NCBI RefSeq assembly: GCF_000801105.2
Contig: NC_079515.1
Location: 62,001-126,000 of the forward strand
DNA length: 64,000 nucleotides
Direction of reading: 5' to 3'
DNA from: Raphanus sativus
Lineage: Eukaryota > Streptophyta > Magnoliopsida > Brassicales > Brassicaceae
The position numbers and the translations under genes were made by a program. The notes beneath the pieces were generated by a model. That model searched no databases and was not told the origin of the DNA. It saw only the letters and a program-made list of their open reading frames with translations. This document shows, piece after piece, positions 1 to 10,646 of this stretch (positions are counted from its first letter, which is position 1; every line of letters starts with the position of its first letter).

Positions 1-619
1 ATAATGCACGCACTTGTTTCAACAAGAAGCTGTAGGGGCACGATGATGTACAAACCAAGCTTCCTCCCAAAGGCTGCCTGACCTAGCTCGTGGTACCTAT
101 CAAACCGTTGCCCTTCAAACATCTCGTGCATCTCAATCATTTGCCAGAGTGTGTACAACGTGATCACCCATGACAGGATCAGCACCGCAACCCCAGGTCC
201 CCTGATAATTTTTTTAAAGTTTATATATATATATATATGCATCGCCAGAGTTTATTAAAACAACAAAAGATGAGAGTTGGTGTGGTAAGAAGAAGATATA
301 CCATCCAAGTTCTGACATGGCGTAGGGAAGGCCAAGAACTCCAGCACCAACCATTGCAGTTACGTTGTGGAAAGCTGAATAGTACCAATTTGCATTTCTT
401 GATGCTGTTATTGGAAGCCAATCTTCCAGATCAAATGATTGATGATCCTGCAAATGCCAGATTTATCATTTTACAACACATCATGCATCATAAACGAAAC
501 TGCTTTCAAGACCAAAAAAAAAAAAAATTAAGGTTTTCTGAATAAATCATATTTTTTTCATCATATAAAGAGAGCTTAGTTACCTCCATATGATCTCGGT
601 TTGATGGACTTGGGGTCAT
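1..619 (-). CDS. LHT6: LHT-type amino acid transporter, 5' part (At3g01760/LHT6-like)
   Basis: Proton-coupled amino acid transporter of the AAAP family, expected in the plasma membrane. Three exons on minus: 584-619, 302-447 and 1-201, the last running off the window. The start at 619 gives [12 protein letters not shown]. Exon 2 encodes [44 protein letters not shown] in overlapping pieces, the first membrane segment of LHT proteins, and exon 3 continues [17 protein letters not shown] and [13 protein letters not shown]. Junctions are GT/AG and phases agree (36 nt, then 146 nt). The frame is open as far as the window goes, about 128 of the roughly 450 residues usual for the family. The identity as LHT6 rather than another LHT rests on remembered sequence and on synteny with the mL54 neighbour. 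A second copy lies at 48399-49215. Confidence 0.85.
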
Positions 620-1515
620 TGCGAACACACAAACTTTAGGAATATTGTTGTGACTTGTGAGGCAATATTTGGGTTTGATTATCTTCTTTCTATGTGGTTC
701 CAAAAGTTTGTATACAAAGAGAGATAGAAGTTGACTTTGACCTATTGGAAGTGCCTTGAATGAACTGCGTTCCTGCCTGATATTTTGTTTGTTTGAAATT
801 ACCAGGAAACTTATTTATAGTGTTTGTTCAACTCTTTTATTATTCGTTTTAGAATTGGTCTTTGATTGGGATACATGTCCATAAACAAACTACTCCAATT
901 GGTTACATACTGTAATTGTTTTTAAATTAATGGACAGTTTTTTCTACAATTCTAAATTATTGTCTTTAGTTACAATATATAATACTAAGACTCTTGGACC
1001 ACATAGTTATGTTGTCATTTCTGCAGTTCTTCTTGGGGTCAACGGATTCCCCTCGAGAATTCTAAACGATTGAAATTAGCTGGAAACATTAGAGTACCAA
1101 AAAAAACGGCAGGTAGTTTAACTTTAGGAACACAAAAATTTAGCGATATAGAAGAAGAAGAAGAAGACCTACTTAGCAAGAAAACCGAAACTAGCTACAA
1201 ATATCAACAAGAGTTTTAACACAAAAACACGGTTCAGATGGAAGCTTAACTAAACATTCCCACCGGTTAAAGACAGAGGATTGGATTGGATCGGTTCAGG
1301 TACCGATCAATCAGTGGTAAGAAATCACAAGTAGTTTTGTAAAAGAAAACAAGATGAAGAGAGCAACTCACAGGACAAGTAATGGACGAGCAAAAAGGGA
1401 GATAATGAAGCACACTTTAAGTTAGCTTTTGAAGACAAAAAAAAAGAGTTTGGCATTCAAAATAAGCATATCGAAGAGTATAGTAGCGATGCAATATTAT
1501 ATAGATAGAAGAAGA
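620..1515. other. Intergenic, LHT promoter side and mL54 3' side
   Basis: AT-rich DNA between the start of the LHT gene and the end of the mL54 gene. It contains a short GAA run near 1151-1170 and no reading frame that resembles a protein. The same stretch recurs, inverted and with small indels, at about 47484-48398, which suggests it was duplicated with the genes. It must hold the LHT promoter, but I could not single out a TATA box. Confidence 0.5.
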
Positions 1516-1935
1516 TCAAAGACAGAAAGAAGCAAAACAGTTCTTGGCCTTGATTTGGACTCGGGTGTCGAGCTTGACAAAACGTTTGAGATCATCATAG
1601 TCATAGGGAAGAGTCTCGACGTTCTTCCTCCTGAGCTCACTAAGCGCTGGTCGGTTATGGAGAAGACGCCAGAGCCAATCAGGGTAATCAGAGGACTCGG
1701 AAGAGATCTTGGGATCAGATCCATCTTTGAGAATGTTGGCACCGACAACGGTTGTGGATTTGATCTCTTTGCTCAGAGTCAGAGACGATCCTTTAGGAGG
1801 AGCATCGACGCCTCCTCCTTTCCCACCTTTCTTGGCTTTACCTGCTGCAAACGTTCTCCGGACCACATTCTTGGTTCCGGTGCCAATCAATCCTTGGATA
1901 CGGATACGGATACGGATACGGTGGTGGTGGTTCAT
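1516..1935 (-). CDS. Mitochondrial large ribosomal subunit protein mL54 (L37 type)
   Basis: Component of the mitochondrial ribosome large subunit. The chosen start at 1935 gives 139 residues; upstream in-frame ATGs lie in the leader and are not shared with the second copy. The N-terminus is basic and serine/threonine-poor, MNHHHRIRIRIRIQG, and is followed by KNVVRRTFAAGKAKKGG, as expected of a mitochondrial targeting region. The conserved body runs from STTVVGANILKDGSDPKI through YPDWLWRLL and RPALSELRRKNVETLPYD to DDLKRFVKL. Two oddities are seen. A CGTATC hexamer repeated in tandem (about 1898-1920) makes the RIRIRIRI stretch. The C-terminus ends IKAKNCFASFCL, because 17 nt present in the copy at 47052-47483 are missing. 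Synteny with At3g01740 supports the call. Confidence 0.85.
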   Translation of the reverse strand: MNHHHRIRIRIRIQGLIGTGTKNVVRRTFAAGKAKKGGKGGGVDAPPKGSSLTLSKEIKSTTVVGANILKDGSDPKISSESSDYPDWLWRLLHNRPALSELRRKNVETLPYDYDDLKRFVKLDTRVQIKAKNCFASFCL

Positions 1936-2978
1936 TTTCTGACAAGAAAGTTTCTCAATCGGAAAGCTTGCTTGCTTGCTTACTTGGGCGGCTGAAAGCG
2001 AGCTAGCGAGACAGAAAAACCAAACCAAACGCTTCTGGGCCCTAAATATTTCTTTATTTAGAAGCTTGGGCCCAAAACAGTACTGTACATCTTTAAGAGG
2101 CCTAACTTCACGGCAGCCATCTCCCATCTTTAGCCTTTTCATTTTCTCCAGGAATATTACATGGTTTGAGAGACACGAGGATTTTCTCTGTCAGATTTGC
2201 GACGCCTTTTGAAATTCTGATGAGCATTGTATTTGTATATACGTACAACTAAACCAAAAAAGGTGGGACTTGTTTCTTCTTCTTTTTCTCTTTTGTAAGA
2301 ATTCTAAATTGGTATTCTGTTTTTTTTTTCCCAAAACATGCAAAGGAACAGTCTCTTAGTGGAAACTCATGAGAGTACAACATTAGGGATGGGTAGTAGG
2401 AAGTCACCAAAGATCACAATAGTTTAGTAGCCAAAATGTGCCCTACTCCCATCCGAATAATATCTGCTATAATTCAAATCTAAACATATTGACCTAATTA
2501 TAAAAATGAGAATTGAGCTTCAACTGCCATAAACAAAAAAAAGGGCGTTACCAAAAAAAAAGAGAAATAAAAGTAACCAATGTGTCAGTCAGAGAACTAT
2601 GCTTCTTATCTACGTCACTGTGTTTGTATGGTGCAGAAAATAAACAAAAAAAAAAGTTGAGTTTGTGTGGTGCAGTTTAGAAGAAGAAAAAAAAAATTAG
2701 AAGGGGGCATTCCGAAAATTAAATTCGAAACCTCTTAACCGAGAATCATGCCACAAGACAAAATGCTCAATTAAAAAAAGTCAGATTATGTTTCAAGTTT
2801 AAATAAAAGATCAACACACAAAATTAATCAAAAAAATGTATATATAGTAATTAAAACTCCATTCAATATTTTAGGTATAATTGCATGCAGTGGTAGTTAA
2901 AGAAGATTTGGCCTCATCTCACAATTGTTAAATTAAACAAATATGATTCCGTCCTCCCGGTTAAAAAAAAAAAAAAAC
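1936..2978. other. Intergenic between mL54 and AGP11
   Basis: AT-rich spacer with several poly(A) runs (for example near 2540-2560 and 2960-2980). No coding similarity is visible. The first 200 bases upstream of mL54 (to about 2140) are GC-richer and probably include its promoter and 5' leader. The counterpart in the second copy is 45859-47051. Confidence 0.45.
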
Positions 2979-3395
2979 TTAGAGAGAAAAGAAGAAGAAT
3001 CCAACGGCGGCGACAGTGCCGGCGATGGAGAACTTCACATTTGTTACGGCGCCGCTTTGGGGTGACTCGGCGATGGGTGCGTCAGATGATGGTCCATCGG
3101 CGGAGGTGCTTTCGGGGGTAGGAGCCGGTGGGGAGGAGACAGTGGGTCCCTCGGCAGAGTCACTGGGGCTGGTTGCTGAGTAATCATCTTCGGGGGTTGG
3201 TTCCTCTGCGACAGGGGACGATGCTTTGGGTGCAGGGGCGGAGGAGGAGGATTTGGGTGCGGAGGCGGGAGCCTTGGTTTGGGTGGTGGGTGCCTTGGTC
3301 GGAGAAGCAGTGGGTGCAGCTGAAGGTGCGTCGGCAGCAAATGCGGTGGCCACAGCCAAAGCCAAAAGGGCAAAAACGATAAATTGACGTGCCAT
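2979..3395 (-). CDS. AGP11: Classical arabinogalactan protein AGP11-like, intact copy
   Basis: GPI-anchored cell-wall/plasma-membrane proteoglycan core; Arabidopsis AGP11 is pollen-specific and acts in pollen wall and tube growth (family knowledge). The single exon of 138 residues starts with a signal peptide (MARQFIVFALLALAVATAFA, cleaved before ADAPSAAP). Residues about 22-110 are rich in Pro, Ala, Ser and Thr with AP, SP and TP dipeptides, the sites for hydroxyproline arabinogalactan addition, plus an acidic patch EEPTPEDDYSA. The tail SGAVTNVKFSIAGTVAAVGFFFFSL is a GPI-anchor signal: a small-residue cleavage zone near SGA followed by a hydrophobic end. Position between mL54 and the SEO genes matches At3g01700. 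The copy at 45508 has lost the GPI tail by a frameshift. Confidence 0.9.
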   Translation of the reverse strand: MARQFIVFALLALAVATAFAADAPSAAPTASPTKAPTTQTKAPASAPKSSSSAPAPKASSPVAEEPTPEDDYSATSPSDSAEGPTVSSPPAPTPESTSADGPSSDAPIAESPQSGAVTNVKFSIAGTVAAVGFFFFSL

Positions 3396-3445
3396 TTTTG
3401 TATTGATTAATAATGTAATGAGGTGTGTTCCAAAACTAAAGCAGT

Positions 3446-3470
3446 ATCTTATTTATGTTCTTAATACTGC
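3446..3470 (-). promoter_or_regulatory. Likely TATA region of AGP11
   Basis: On minus this reads AACATAAATAAGATACTGC, a TATA-like element about 60-70 bases before the AGP11 ATG. The same bases stand before the second AGP11 copy (45444-45463). Spacing fits a plant core promoter with a short leader; this is inference from position and sequence only. Confidence 0.35.
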
Positions 3471-3776
3471 AAAAGCTTTAGATGAAGAAAATAAAAAGAC
3501 AAAATGAGAGATATTTATATGCTTTTCTGAAGGTGAGATATATTAGGAAAATCTATGGATTTGAGAGAATAATGGAGATCCAATTGCCTTATTTTAGAAA
3601 TGTTTCTGTATTTGTAACAAAACTAAATAGATCCTATAATTGGAACACATACCAAAAATTGATTTCTCTAAAGAGACCAAAAAATAGCTGAGAAAATTGA
3701 AGGCCCTAATTTGTTGAAAAAAATGTTATTAAATCAATACGCATTAAAACAAAAAAAGAGTTACAAATCAATATCA

Positions 3777-4052
3777 TTATATAATGGAATCATCATCTAT
3801 ACGTATTATAATCATATTACTCGGAATCCAAGGGTACTCTCTATCAACACTCTTAATCTCATGGGAATGGTCAACGCTCTTCCTAGTCTTGTCATGGCAG
3901 TCAACACTCCTTCTAGAACGACCAAGATGATGATCAAAAGAGATCCTGAGCTTGCTGCTGCTTGTCCTCTTCGACTGACTCTTTGGCGGCGCCTTACACT
4001 TTGTGCTCTGCCTGGACTTCTCTCTACTGTCTACACTCTGTTGGTTAATTGG
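3777..4052 (-). pseudogene. C-terminal remnant of an alpha/beta-hydrolase gene (At3g01690-like)
   Basis: On minus, 91 codons and a stop are open and read ...QQSVDSREKSRQST, then APPKSQSKRTSSSKLRISFD, then RSRRSVDCHDKTRKSVDHS. This repeated RxSVD/KSVD tail is the distinctive C-terminus I remember for the ABHD17/WAV2-type hydrolase At3g01690, whose place in Arabidopsis is exactly here, between AGP11 (At3g01700) and SEOR1 (At3g01680). The hydrolase domain itself (GxSxG nucleophile elbow and upstream exons) is absent from the 1.1 kb further upstream, so this is a decayed gene with only its last exon left. The second copy, 44860-45084, has an 11-bp deletion that changes the end. Another reading of the same DNA on plus (126 codons) looks like nothing known. 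Confidence 0.6.
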
Positions 4053-5191
4053 TTTTGGTACCAGAATGGGTGGATAATGAATACTGAATAGTGCACAATA
4101 TCATTTTTAAAGATTATTTCGACTTTATTCCAAGTCTTTAGGTTACACGAAATCTCTTGGAGTTACACGACCCAGTTCTAATGGTCTCAGCTTCCCTATC
4201 TCCTTTATCATCTTGTTTGTGTCTTGGTTAAAAAAAATTGTGATATGCTTAAGCTCTGGCTCTTGCTCAATAATTATGGGTGGTCAGTCGCTGTTTTGGT
4301 TCGCAACAAGGACGTTTCTACCGTTTCTTTTGTGAAGATCCATCTGATTTTATTAGTGTTACAATATGGTTGAAGCTGATGTAAGTCCCATATTGATGTT
4401 GTGCGTACTTTGAGATTTCACCAAATGGATGCTTTGGTCCTATGGATAGGAAGTTACATCAAGTCCTCAAAACAAACAAGATTCTTGACTTGTTTCTATT
4501 TGCAAGTGGAGTTCGGAGCGTCTTTACCTAGTGGTCGCGATCATCAGCATACAAATTTCTCTCATTTCAAGTTGTCATTTGACTTTAGTTTTAGTATTCA
4601 ATGTCTTTCAACCTGAGTAGTTTTGCTTCTGGCTCCGGAAGGATCGCGATACTTGCCGGCTTGTGGCTCCGGAAAGATTGCAATCCTTGCCGGCTTATGG
4701 GTCCGGAAAAAATGTTTTTCTTGCCGGCTTGTGTAAAACTTTCGTTTATAATTTTAATCCATCAGATGACAAAAGAAAAATAACCCAATAAACAAAAAAA
4801 TAATAAATTAGATGATAAACATAAGAAAGTTAAAATATTAGAAACTCTAAAGAAAGAAATGTAAAGGTTCGTGGGGTCCCAATAAACAAAATGGAATCTA
4901 GAAACATTAAAAAGAGGGGAAAGCAAAAAGTTATTTTGAAGTTGAAAAAATGTGTATATAAATTCAGTCAAGAAATAGTGAAATACTTTATTATTGTGAA
5001 TTATTTAGGAATAAATTAACGAAACATAGTCCACAAAGGACAAACCACACACATGGACAGGCCAGTTCTGTTATACAAACACTGAAATTATTGAAAAAGG
5101 GAAATGAGAGAATTTCCAAATTTGGAAGTAAAGAAAAGAACCGCGAAGACGAAGAGAGTATAGTTTTTTTTTTTATTATTATTAAATTTAT
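4053..5191. other. Gene-free stretch upstream of the hydrolase remnant
   Basis: About 1.1 kb between the hydrolase remnant and the end of SEOR1. It contains the 34-bp tandem repeats listed separately and otherwise no protein similarity I can see on either strand. Most of it (to about 4905) is repeated inverted at 43978-44859, so it predates the duplication. It could be the ruined upstream part of the hydrolase gene mixed with transposon debris. Confidence 0.4.
4631..4732. repeat. Three 34-bp tandem repeats, each self-complementary
   Basis: Units start at 4631, 4665 and 4699, each of the form GGCTCCGGAA..., a central near-palindrome, then ...TTGCCGGCTTGT. In the second unit the centre is GATTGCAATC flanked by CCGGAAA and CTTGCCGG, so the unit can fold back on itself. 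The copy at about 44145-44245 retains the repeats with substitutions. Confidence 0.7.
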
Positions 5192-7754
5192 CTAGAAGTT
5201 GTAGTTCTCGTCTTGGTCAAGGAGCTTCTCATCGTGACAACAAGCGAAGCTCATGTACTTCTCCATGGGGCGGTGGCACTCGAAGCAGTTCATCTTCTCT
5301 GGAATCCGACCGCTGCGAGCAGTGATGTGGAAATCAAAGTGGGCGCATGGATGTCCGGTTTCCCTGAGAACCTCGTCATGGTGGTGGTCGTACATAGCTT
5401 TGGTGTAGCCTTTGGTCGGGACGTGAGTTTTCCAGGTTCGGTCGTAGACGGTCACAGTCCTCTCGATGACACCGTGAGTTATCATCACTATCTCAGCTCC
5501 TTTGCTCAGCAGTGCCCATCCTCCAAGCTTGTCGTAGCTCAGTATCTTCTTGATTCCTTGCATCACCTGAAATTTTGACCACACATTTAAAAACCATTCC
5601 CAACCCCCTAGCTAGGCTCAGCAGTAGTAGTAGTAGCCTACCTCATCGTGATCATCGGATTTACCGAGTTGAATTTTGGAGTAGAGCATGCTCTCAAGCC
5701 TAGCCCAGAAGAACCACATAAGTGCAGGCTCAGCCCAGCTATGACTAAGATTTTCAGCCCTGACGGCTTCACTGATCCGCCTGATCTGTTCCCTGTGGCT
5801 GTGGTTACGTTTACCAACATAAGCCATCTCCAGCTTCACGTTGGAATCTTTGGCTGTTGCTTTGGCCGCCATTGTGAACCTTCTTATCCAGTCCAAGTCA
5901 TCTCCTCCGTACAAGAATATGTAATTTTCCGGGTTTATCTGTAAATCAGACCAATATATCAGGGCGTTATTTAGATCATAGCCAAAAATAGAAAGTCTTC
6001 TAGTGGAAAGTTCCCATATATATATCTTTGAAATTTACCCAGTTAAAAATGATAGCGTCGATGCCATCGACGATGAGGTTAAGCGTAAAGGTCTCCCTCC
6101 TCCAGAGCTCTTCCTCACGAGCTCTAGTGAAAGGGAAAGCTTCAGTTCCCCAAATCCAGATCATGTGAAGGGCATTGAGACTAGCCTCGTTGCCTTGTGG
6201 GTCAAGCACCACAAGTATTGGCTTGTTCATGAAATGCCATCTCTCTCTCATAAACTCCACCACATATCTCTCTACCAGCTTCGGACTGTCAACTGTGTAC
6301 CATGGCATAGGCGCACGGAGAGCCTCGAATTTCTTCTGCAGACTCGGTGATCTATCGTAATCTTCGATAGGATCCACTATCGGAACCCACACAACCTCGT
6401 AAGGCATATGACTCTTACCATCGGCTCCCAACAAGCTGCTCCTCGATTCTGTGTAGATTTGCTCGAATATCGATAGCTCGTCTTGCAATATGTTGAGGTC
6501 AGATATTAGCAACAACACTGTCTTCCTCCTCAACACGTCCAGGTGAACCTATAATTAATATATATTCTTACTAGTTTAGTTTAGATTGATTGAGCAATTT
6601 TTTTCTTTATATTACATGAAGGGTCTTTAATTAATTAGAAACCTTTCTCTTGGTTAAACCATCTTGCAATGGCGTGGTGTGGTTTTTCGGATGAATCAAG
6701 GCCGTGAGAATCTTCATGTTATCAATGTGTGTGGTGTCGAACAGAGAATGTAACATCTTTAAGGATTCTGAGCTCCTCTGCTTCTCTGTATAATTACACT
6801 CTTTATTTGTCAGCCAAGAGAGAGAGACCAGTGTGTTGAATAGAGACTGGCGTACAAACCTATGTGACGGTAGCAAAGCCTCAAGGTCTCAGCAAGATGG
6901 TCATGAATGTTCTTGAGCTTGTTAGCTAACATGGATGTTTCCCATGAATCCATTTGAGTGTTCATCATCCTGGTATAGTAAAATTATCGTTATTGAGGCA
7001 CAACTCAAAACAATAAAAGAAAACTATATATATATAATAATTAAACAAAATTATCATCGCACTCGTGTCCCATGGCAGTGATCATGTTGATCTGAGAAAT
7101 GCAAGCCACGATGCTTCTAATGGTCCAATAGACAGCGATTGGAATTGTAGAGATGATTCTCGACAGCTGAGGATCGTCATGTGTAATGTAGCGACCAGGC
7201 AACTCACTGAGTTCCACTACACATGCGGTGACACTCTTCATCTCACGGATGAGATCGTTAAGCCCTTGGGATACAGACTCGAGGGTCACTCTGTTCTGAA
7301 CAGGGACGAGCTTTAGCATAGCTAAGGATTTAGCCAGCTGATTCTTTGAGTAGAACTGGACCAGAAGCCAAAATTCTCCGTAGTTCAAGGCGAACGCGGC
7401 TAGAGTCAGGACTAGCTTTCCGTCCCAGTGGAAGCTCGAGAGGTGTTCGAACACTGACATTGTTATTTCATGTGCGTCTGATCCTGTCAGAGACTTGTAC
7501 GCTATCTACAAGAATAATAATTTTAAAAAACAGACAGTGAATGCAAATTAAACGTATCGTTATATTGCTTGTTTCACAAGTTATTTCGCAAATTAGGTTT
7601 TGGTGGTAAAGTGTATAACAAAATTAACAGAGGGTATGATGGCTAAAAATTTGGGTTTCCATTCAAACCAAGATAATTAAACTTAAACTAAAGCAAAATC
7701 TTCTATAAACTGATTAGTTCTATATATCATGAACCCAAACAAACCAAACCCAAG

Positions 7755-7805
<51 letters not shown>

Positions 7806-8258
7806 GAATATTTCTAAATAAAGAAAAACGGAGTTCACCTCGCAGGCGACGCGATCTATTGCATATGAGACGCTATCAAGAACGCTCATCATGCTTGATT
7901 GCATCAGTTTATCATCCGTAGGCAATGGGAGCATCTGTGAATTCAAACAAGTGCTTAATATGTTATATCATACGAATACATTGATTATGAAACGAGTTAT
8001 ATGTACACTAACGGAGGCGTTGGAGTCGTCGGAGTCAAGAGTGGCACGATCAAGAATATCTTCAACGAGAGAGAGAAGGCCACGCACTTGGACTTCGCGA
8101 GCATCAGGGGAGTGTGTTTGTTGGATCAGCTTCAGCATCATGCTCTCATCCGATGACATCGTTAGTCCAGTCGTCGCCGGTATAATCTCCGTCCCCGGAG
8201 TTTTACCACTGTAGCCAGCCTGTTTCTGAGCGTGCTGGGACTTGATCAGTGACTCCAT
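5192..8258 (-). CDS. SEOR1: Sieve element occlusion protein SEOR1 (SEOb, At3g01680-like)
   Basis: Structural phloem protein that assembles P-protein filaments in sieve elements. Eight exons on minus: 8013-8258, 7839-7934, 7063-7505, 6860-6969, 6643-6785, 6039-6548, 5642-5938, 5192-5566. All junctions are GT/AG and phases close exactly, giving 739 residues against about 740 in Arabidopsis. The N-terminal SEO domain spans MSSDESMMLKLIQQTHSPD to SQINMITAMGHE. A central thioredoxin-like region includes KTVLLLISDLNIL and FMNKPILVVLDPQGNEASLN. The C-terminal SEO domain ends with the cysteine motif NCFECHRPMEKYMSFACCHD. Intron 2 carries a (TA)n run. The partner gene SEOa follows in tandem, same strand, 2.4 kb upstream. 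SEOR1 is missing from the second copy of the block, probably lost at a gap. Confidence 0.93.
7757..7803. repeat. (TA)n microsatellite in SEOR1 intron 2
   Basis: About 23 uninterrupted AT units between exon 2 (ends 7839 on minus) and exon 3 (starts 7505). It lies within an otherwise ordinary AT-rich intron and is likely to vary in length between accessions. Confidence 0.9.
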
Positions 8259-10646
8259 TCTTGGTTTGGTTGCTTGTGAAGAAGAGCTAGCTAGGGAGTT
8301 TTGAATTGGTGTGTGTTATGTGAAATCAACTACTAGCCTTTAAATACTCCATTTTCCAAATTAGGAATCAACTACTTTGCTTCGGCAACAATTAAATTAA
8401 ATTACAAGAATGTAAACCAAGAATGCCTTTTTCTGTTGCTTTTCTTTTTGGTATCTTACTTTGCAAGGATGATTTTTAGATATAGCACCCGTCCACGTGA
8501 ATGTCGTTACTATAAAGTAGTATCAACCTAAACAATAAAATGTACGCCATGTATTAGACTTTTTACTACATTTTTTTTTCTGTTTATAGTAATATTCACG
8601 GTTCACAGAAGCTTGAGCGTTTATTGACGAAATATGGATTAAGAGGGATTAATCTACACTTTAATATTTAATATTAGAAGATTGATTTTATACATTCACC
8701 TTTAATCGTTTACTCCCTATATATTCATTTTGAACATTTTTATTCTGTGTAGTATCACGTTTTACACATGGCCAGAGCCTTTACGTTCATATAGTGATTG
8801 ATAATAATGATACTACATTCGTTTGTGTTATGTGAAAAGCTATTTTCTGTGTTTCGTTGTATCATCAAATATTCCATATTGGTCATAACTAGTACTCAGT
8901 CTTATGTTACATCCCAAAAAGAATTAAATCTTATATATTATATAACCAATACAACGATGATCATTTGGACACCCATGTAGTTTAATTTCCCAGTTTATAT
9001 AACTAAAAGAGATCGAGAAAACAAACCTAGAATACATGCAGTTACTTTGCTTTTATTCTTATGTTGCTTCCCTTATGACATATAATTTTGTGGATTCTGT
9101 CATTTACTTTTATTTAGTTTATTTTTATAGTACGTATATATACTCGTATATCACAAAATAACATTAAGAGTGACGTGAACAAAAGGTGTGAAGTGATTCT
9201 TTGCTCTTTTAGGGGTAAAACTATGGAATTTCTTTAAGTCCATGTGTATAGGATAAGGCTAGAAAAAAAAAGCAAAACTAGAGTAACCAAGGATATACGA
9301 ATCAAATGCAATTCGTTTTATAAAAGTGATGTTTTGTTAATTTTTGGTAATATCTAAAAGGAATGTCGGTATTTTTGGAATTAAATCTGCATTTTAATTT
9401 GATAGAATGGTTTTTTTTAATAAATGAAATGCATAGTTGAACATAACATAATATTTATCAATATGTTATGTTCCTATCTAATAGAATAGATTAAGTTTTG
9501 TTGTTGACAAAATATAATACTGTAATCGGGGTCTCACGTGTTTTTCTTAATCTTCTATGTATTGATGTTTATCTTTTTCATGTGCTTTCCTAATCTTTTG
9601 TGTATTGATGTCTATCTTGAACCCAAATAAGATATATCTTGTTGGTAATAAACTTAAATCATATTCAAAAACTATTTCAAGAGTGAATGATTACCGCAAG
9701 ACTTATATATTGCTCAAAAACTTTTTGCTCAAGCAATATGAGACATTTAATAAACATTTATTAAATGTGAGTGACGATCTAATAAAAAATAGTTCAACCC
9801 CAACATCTCAGCATATACCATAACAAGATAGACGAATTATACATGTTATATTAAAAAATTGTTTATGTAGAAAACATATGTTTAACCTAACCATAAGCTT
9901 TATATCATTTTAGTATATGTCTAACTCATAATCAAAAGTTAGTAAAAGATTGCCGAATTACTTGTTTATTATCCCAAAAGTTAGTACAAGATTGCCACAT
10001 CACTTGGACATTTAATAGATGTCAAACTTTATTTGGAGTCTAACCTTAAATATATCTTGAACCCAAATAAGATATGTTGGTAAAAGATTGCAACATCACT
10101 TGGACATGTATGTTACATTAATCTTTTTGTTGTCAACATTCATCTATGTACTAAAGATCCACGAGAAAGTGATGTCTAAATTTTATATATGCCTGAAAAA
10201 TGTTCATCTGTTGACTGTTTATTTTATCCTCTGGTTAGTCTACTTTATTAGCTCTAAACTAATTTAGTTTCAAAAAGATATATGTTCACTTTCTACTAAT
10301 CAAATTCATAAAGAACGTGGTCTAGTGTGCAATTAAAAAGTTGATTACGGACAGAAGAAGAAGCCAGTATTATAGAAGCTTAAGACTCAAGAAATCAACA
10401 AATAAGAACAATGCTCTATCAGTTTATTAGCTTCGAAATACATAAATATTTTGTATTTTATTTTTCAAATCATAAATAAACAATTTTTAGTACAAATATA
10501 CTGCGTTCATAGACCAGAAATCAGCAGCAGCAACAACAACATATGAAGAAGAGAAAACACAAGAGGAATTATTCGAAGGAGAAAAAGACGCAAACTTTGG
10601 TTTTATTAAAATGTTGTAGAAGCTTCCAAATCAATATTGCAGGATC
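8259..10646. other. Intergenic spacer between the two SEO genes
   Basis: About 2.4 kb, strongly AT-rich. The first 100 bases hold the SEOR1 leader and a TATA-like TATTTAAAGG on minus near 8337-8346. Between 9600 and 10130 several words recur: CTTGAACCCAAATAAGATAT (9617 and 10055) and AAGATTGCCACATCACTTGG or variants (9942, 9988, 10086), which looks like degraded transposon sequence. The longest frame, 9605-9823 on plus, has no recognisable similarity. The last 150 bases are the SEOa 3' region. Confidence 0.5.

Noticed and set aside
1429..1995. 188-residue plus frame opposite mL54
   Set aside because: It is antisense to a conserved gene and has no protein features of its own.
3044..3382. Pro/Leu-rich and Arg/Trp-rich frames overlapping AGP11
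   Set aside because: They are by-products of the low-complexity GC-rich AGP coding sequence; the signal peptide and GPI tail fit only one frame.
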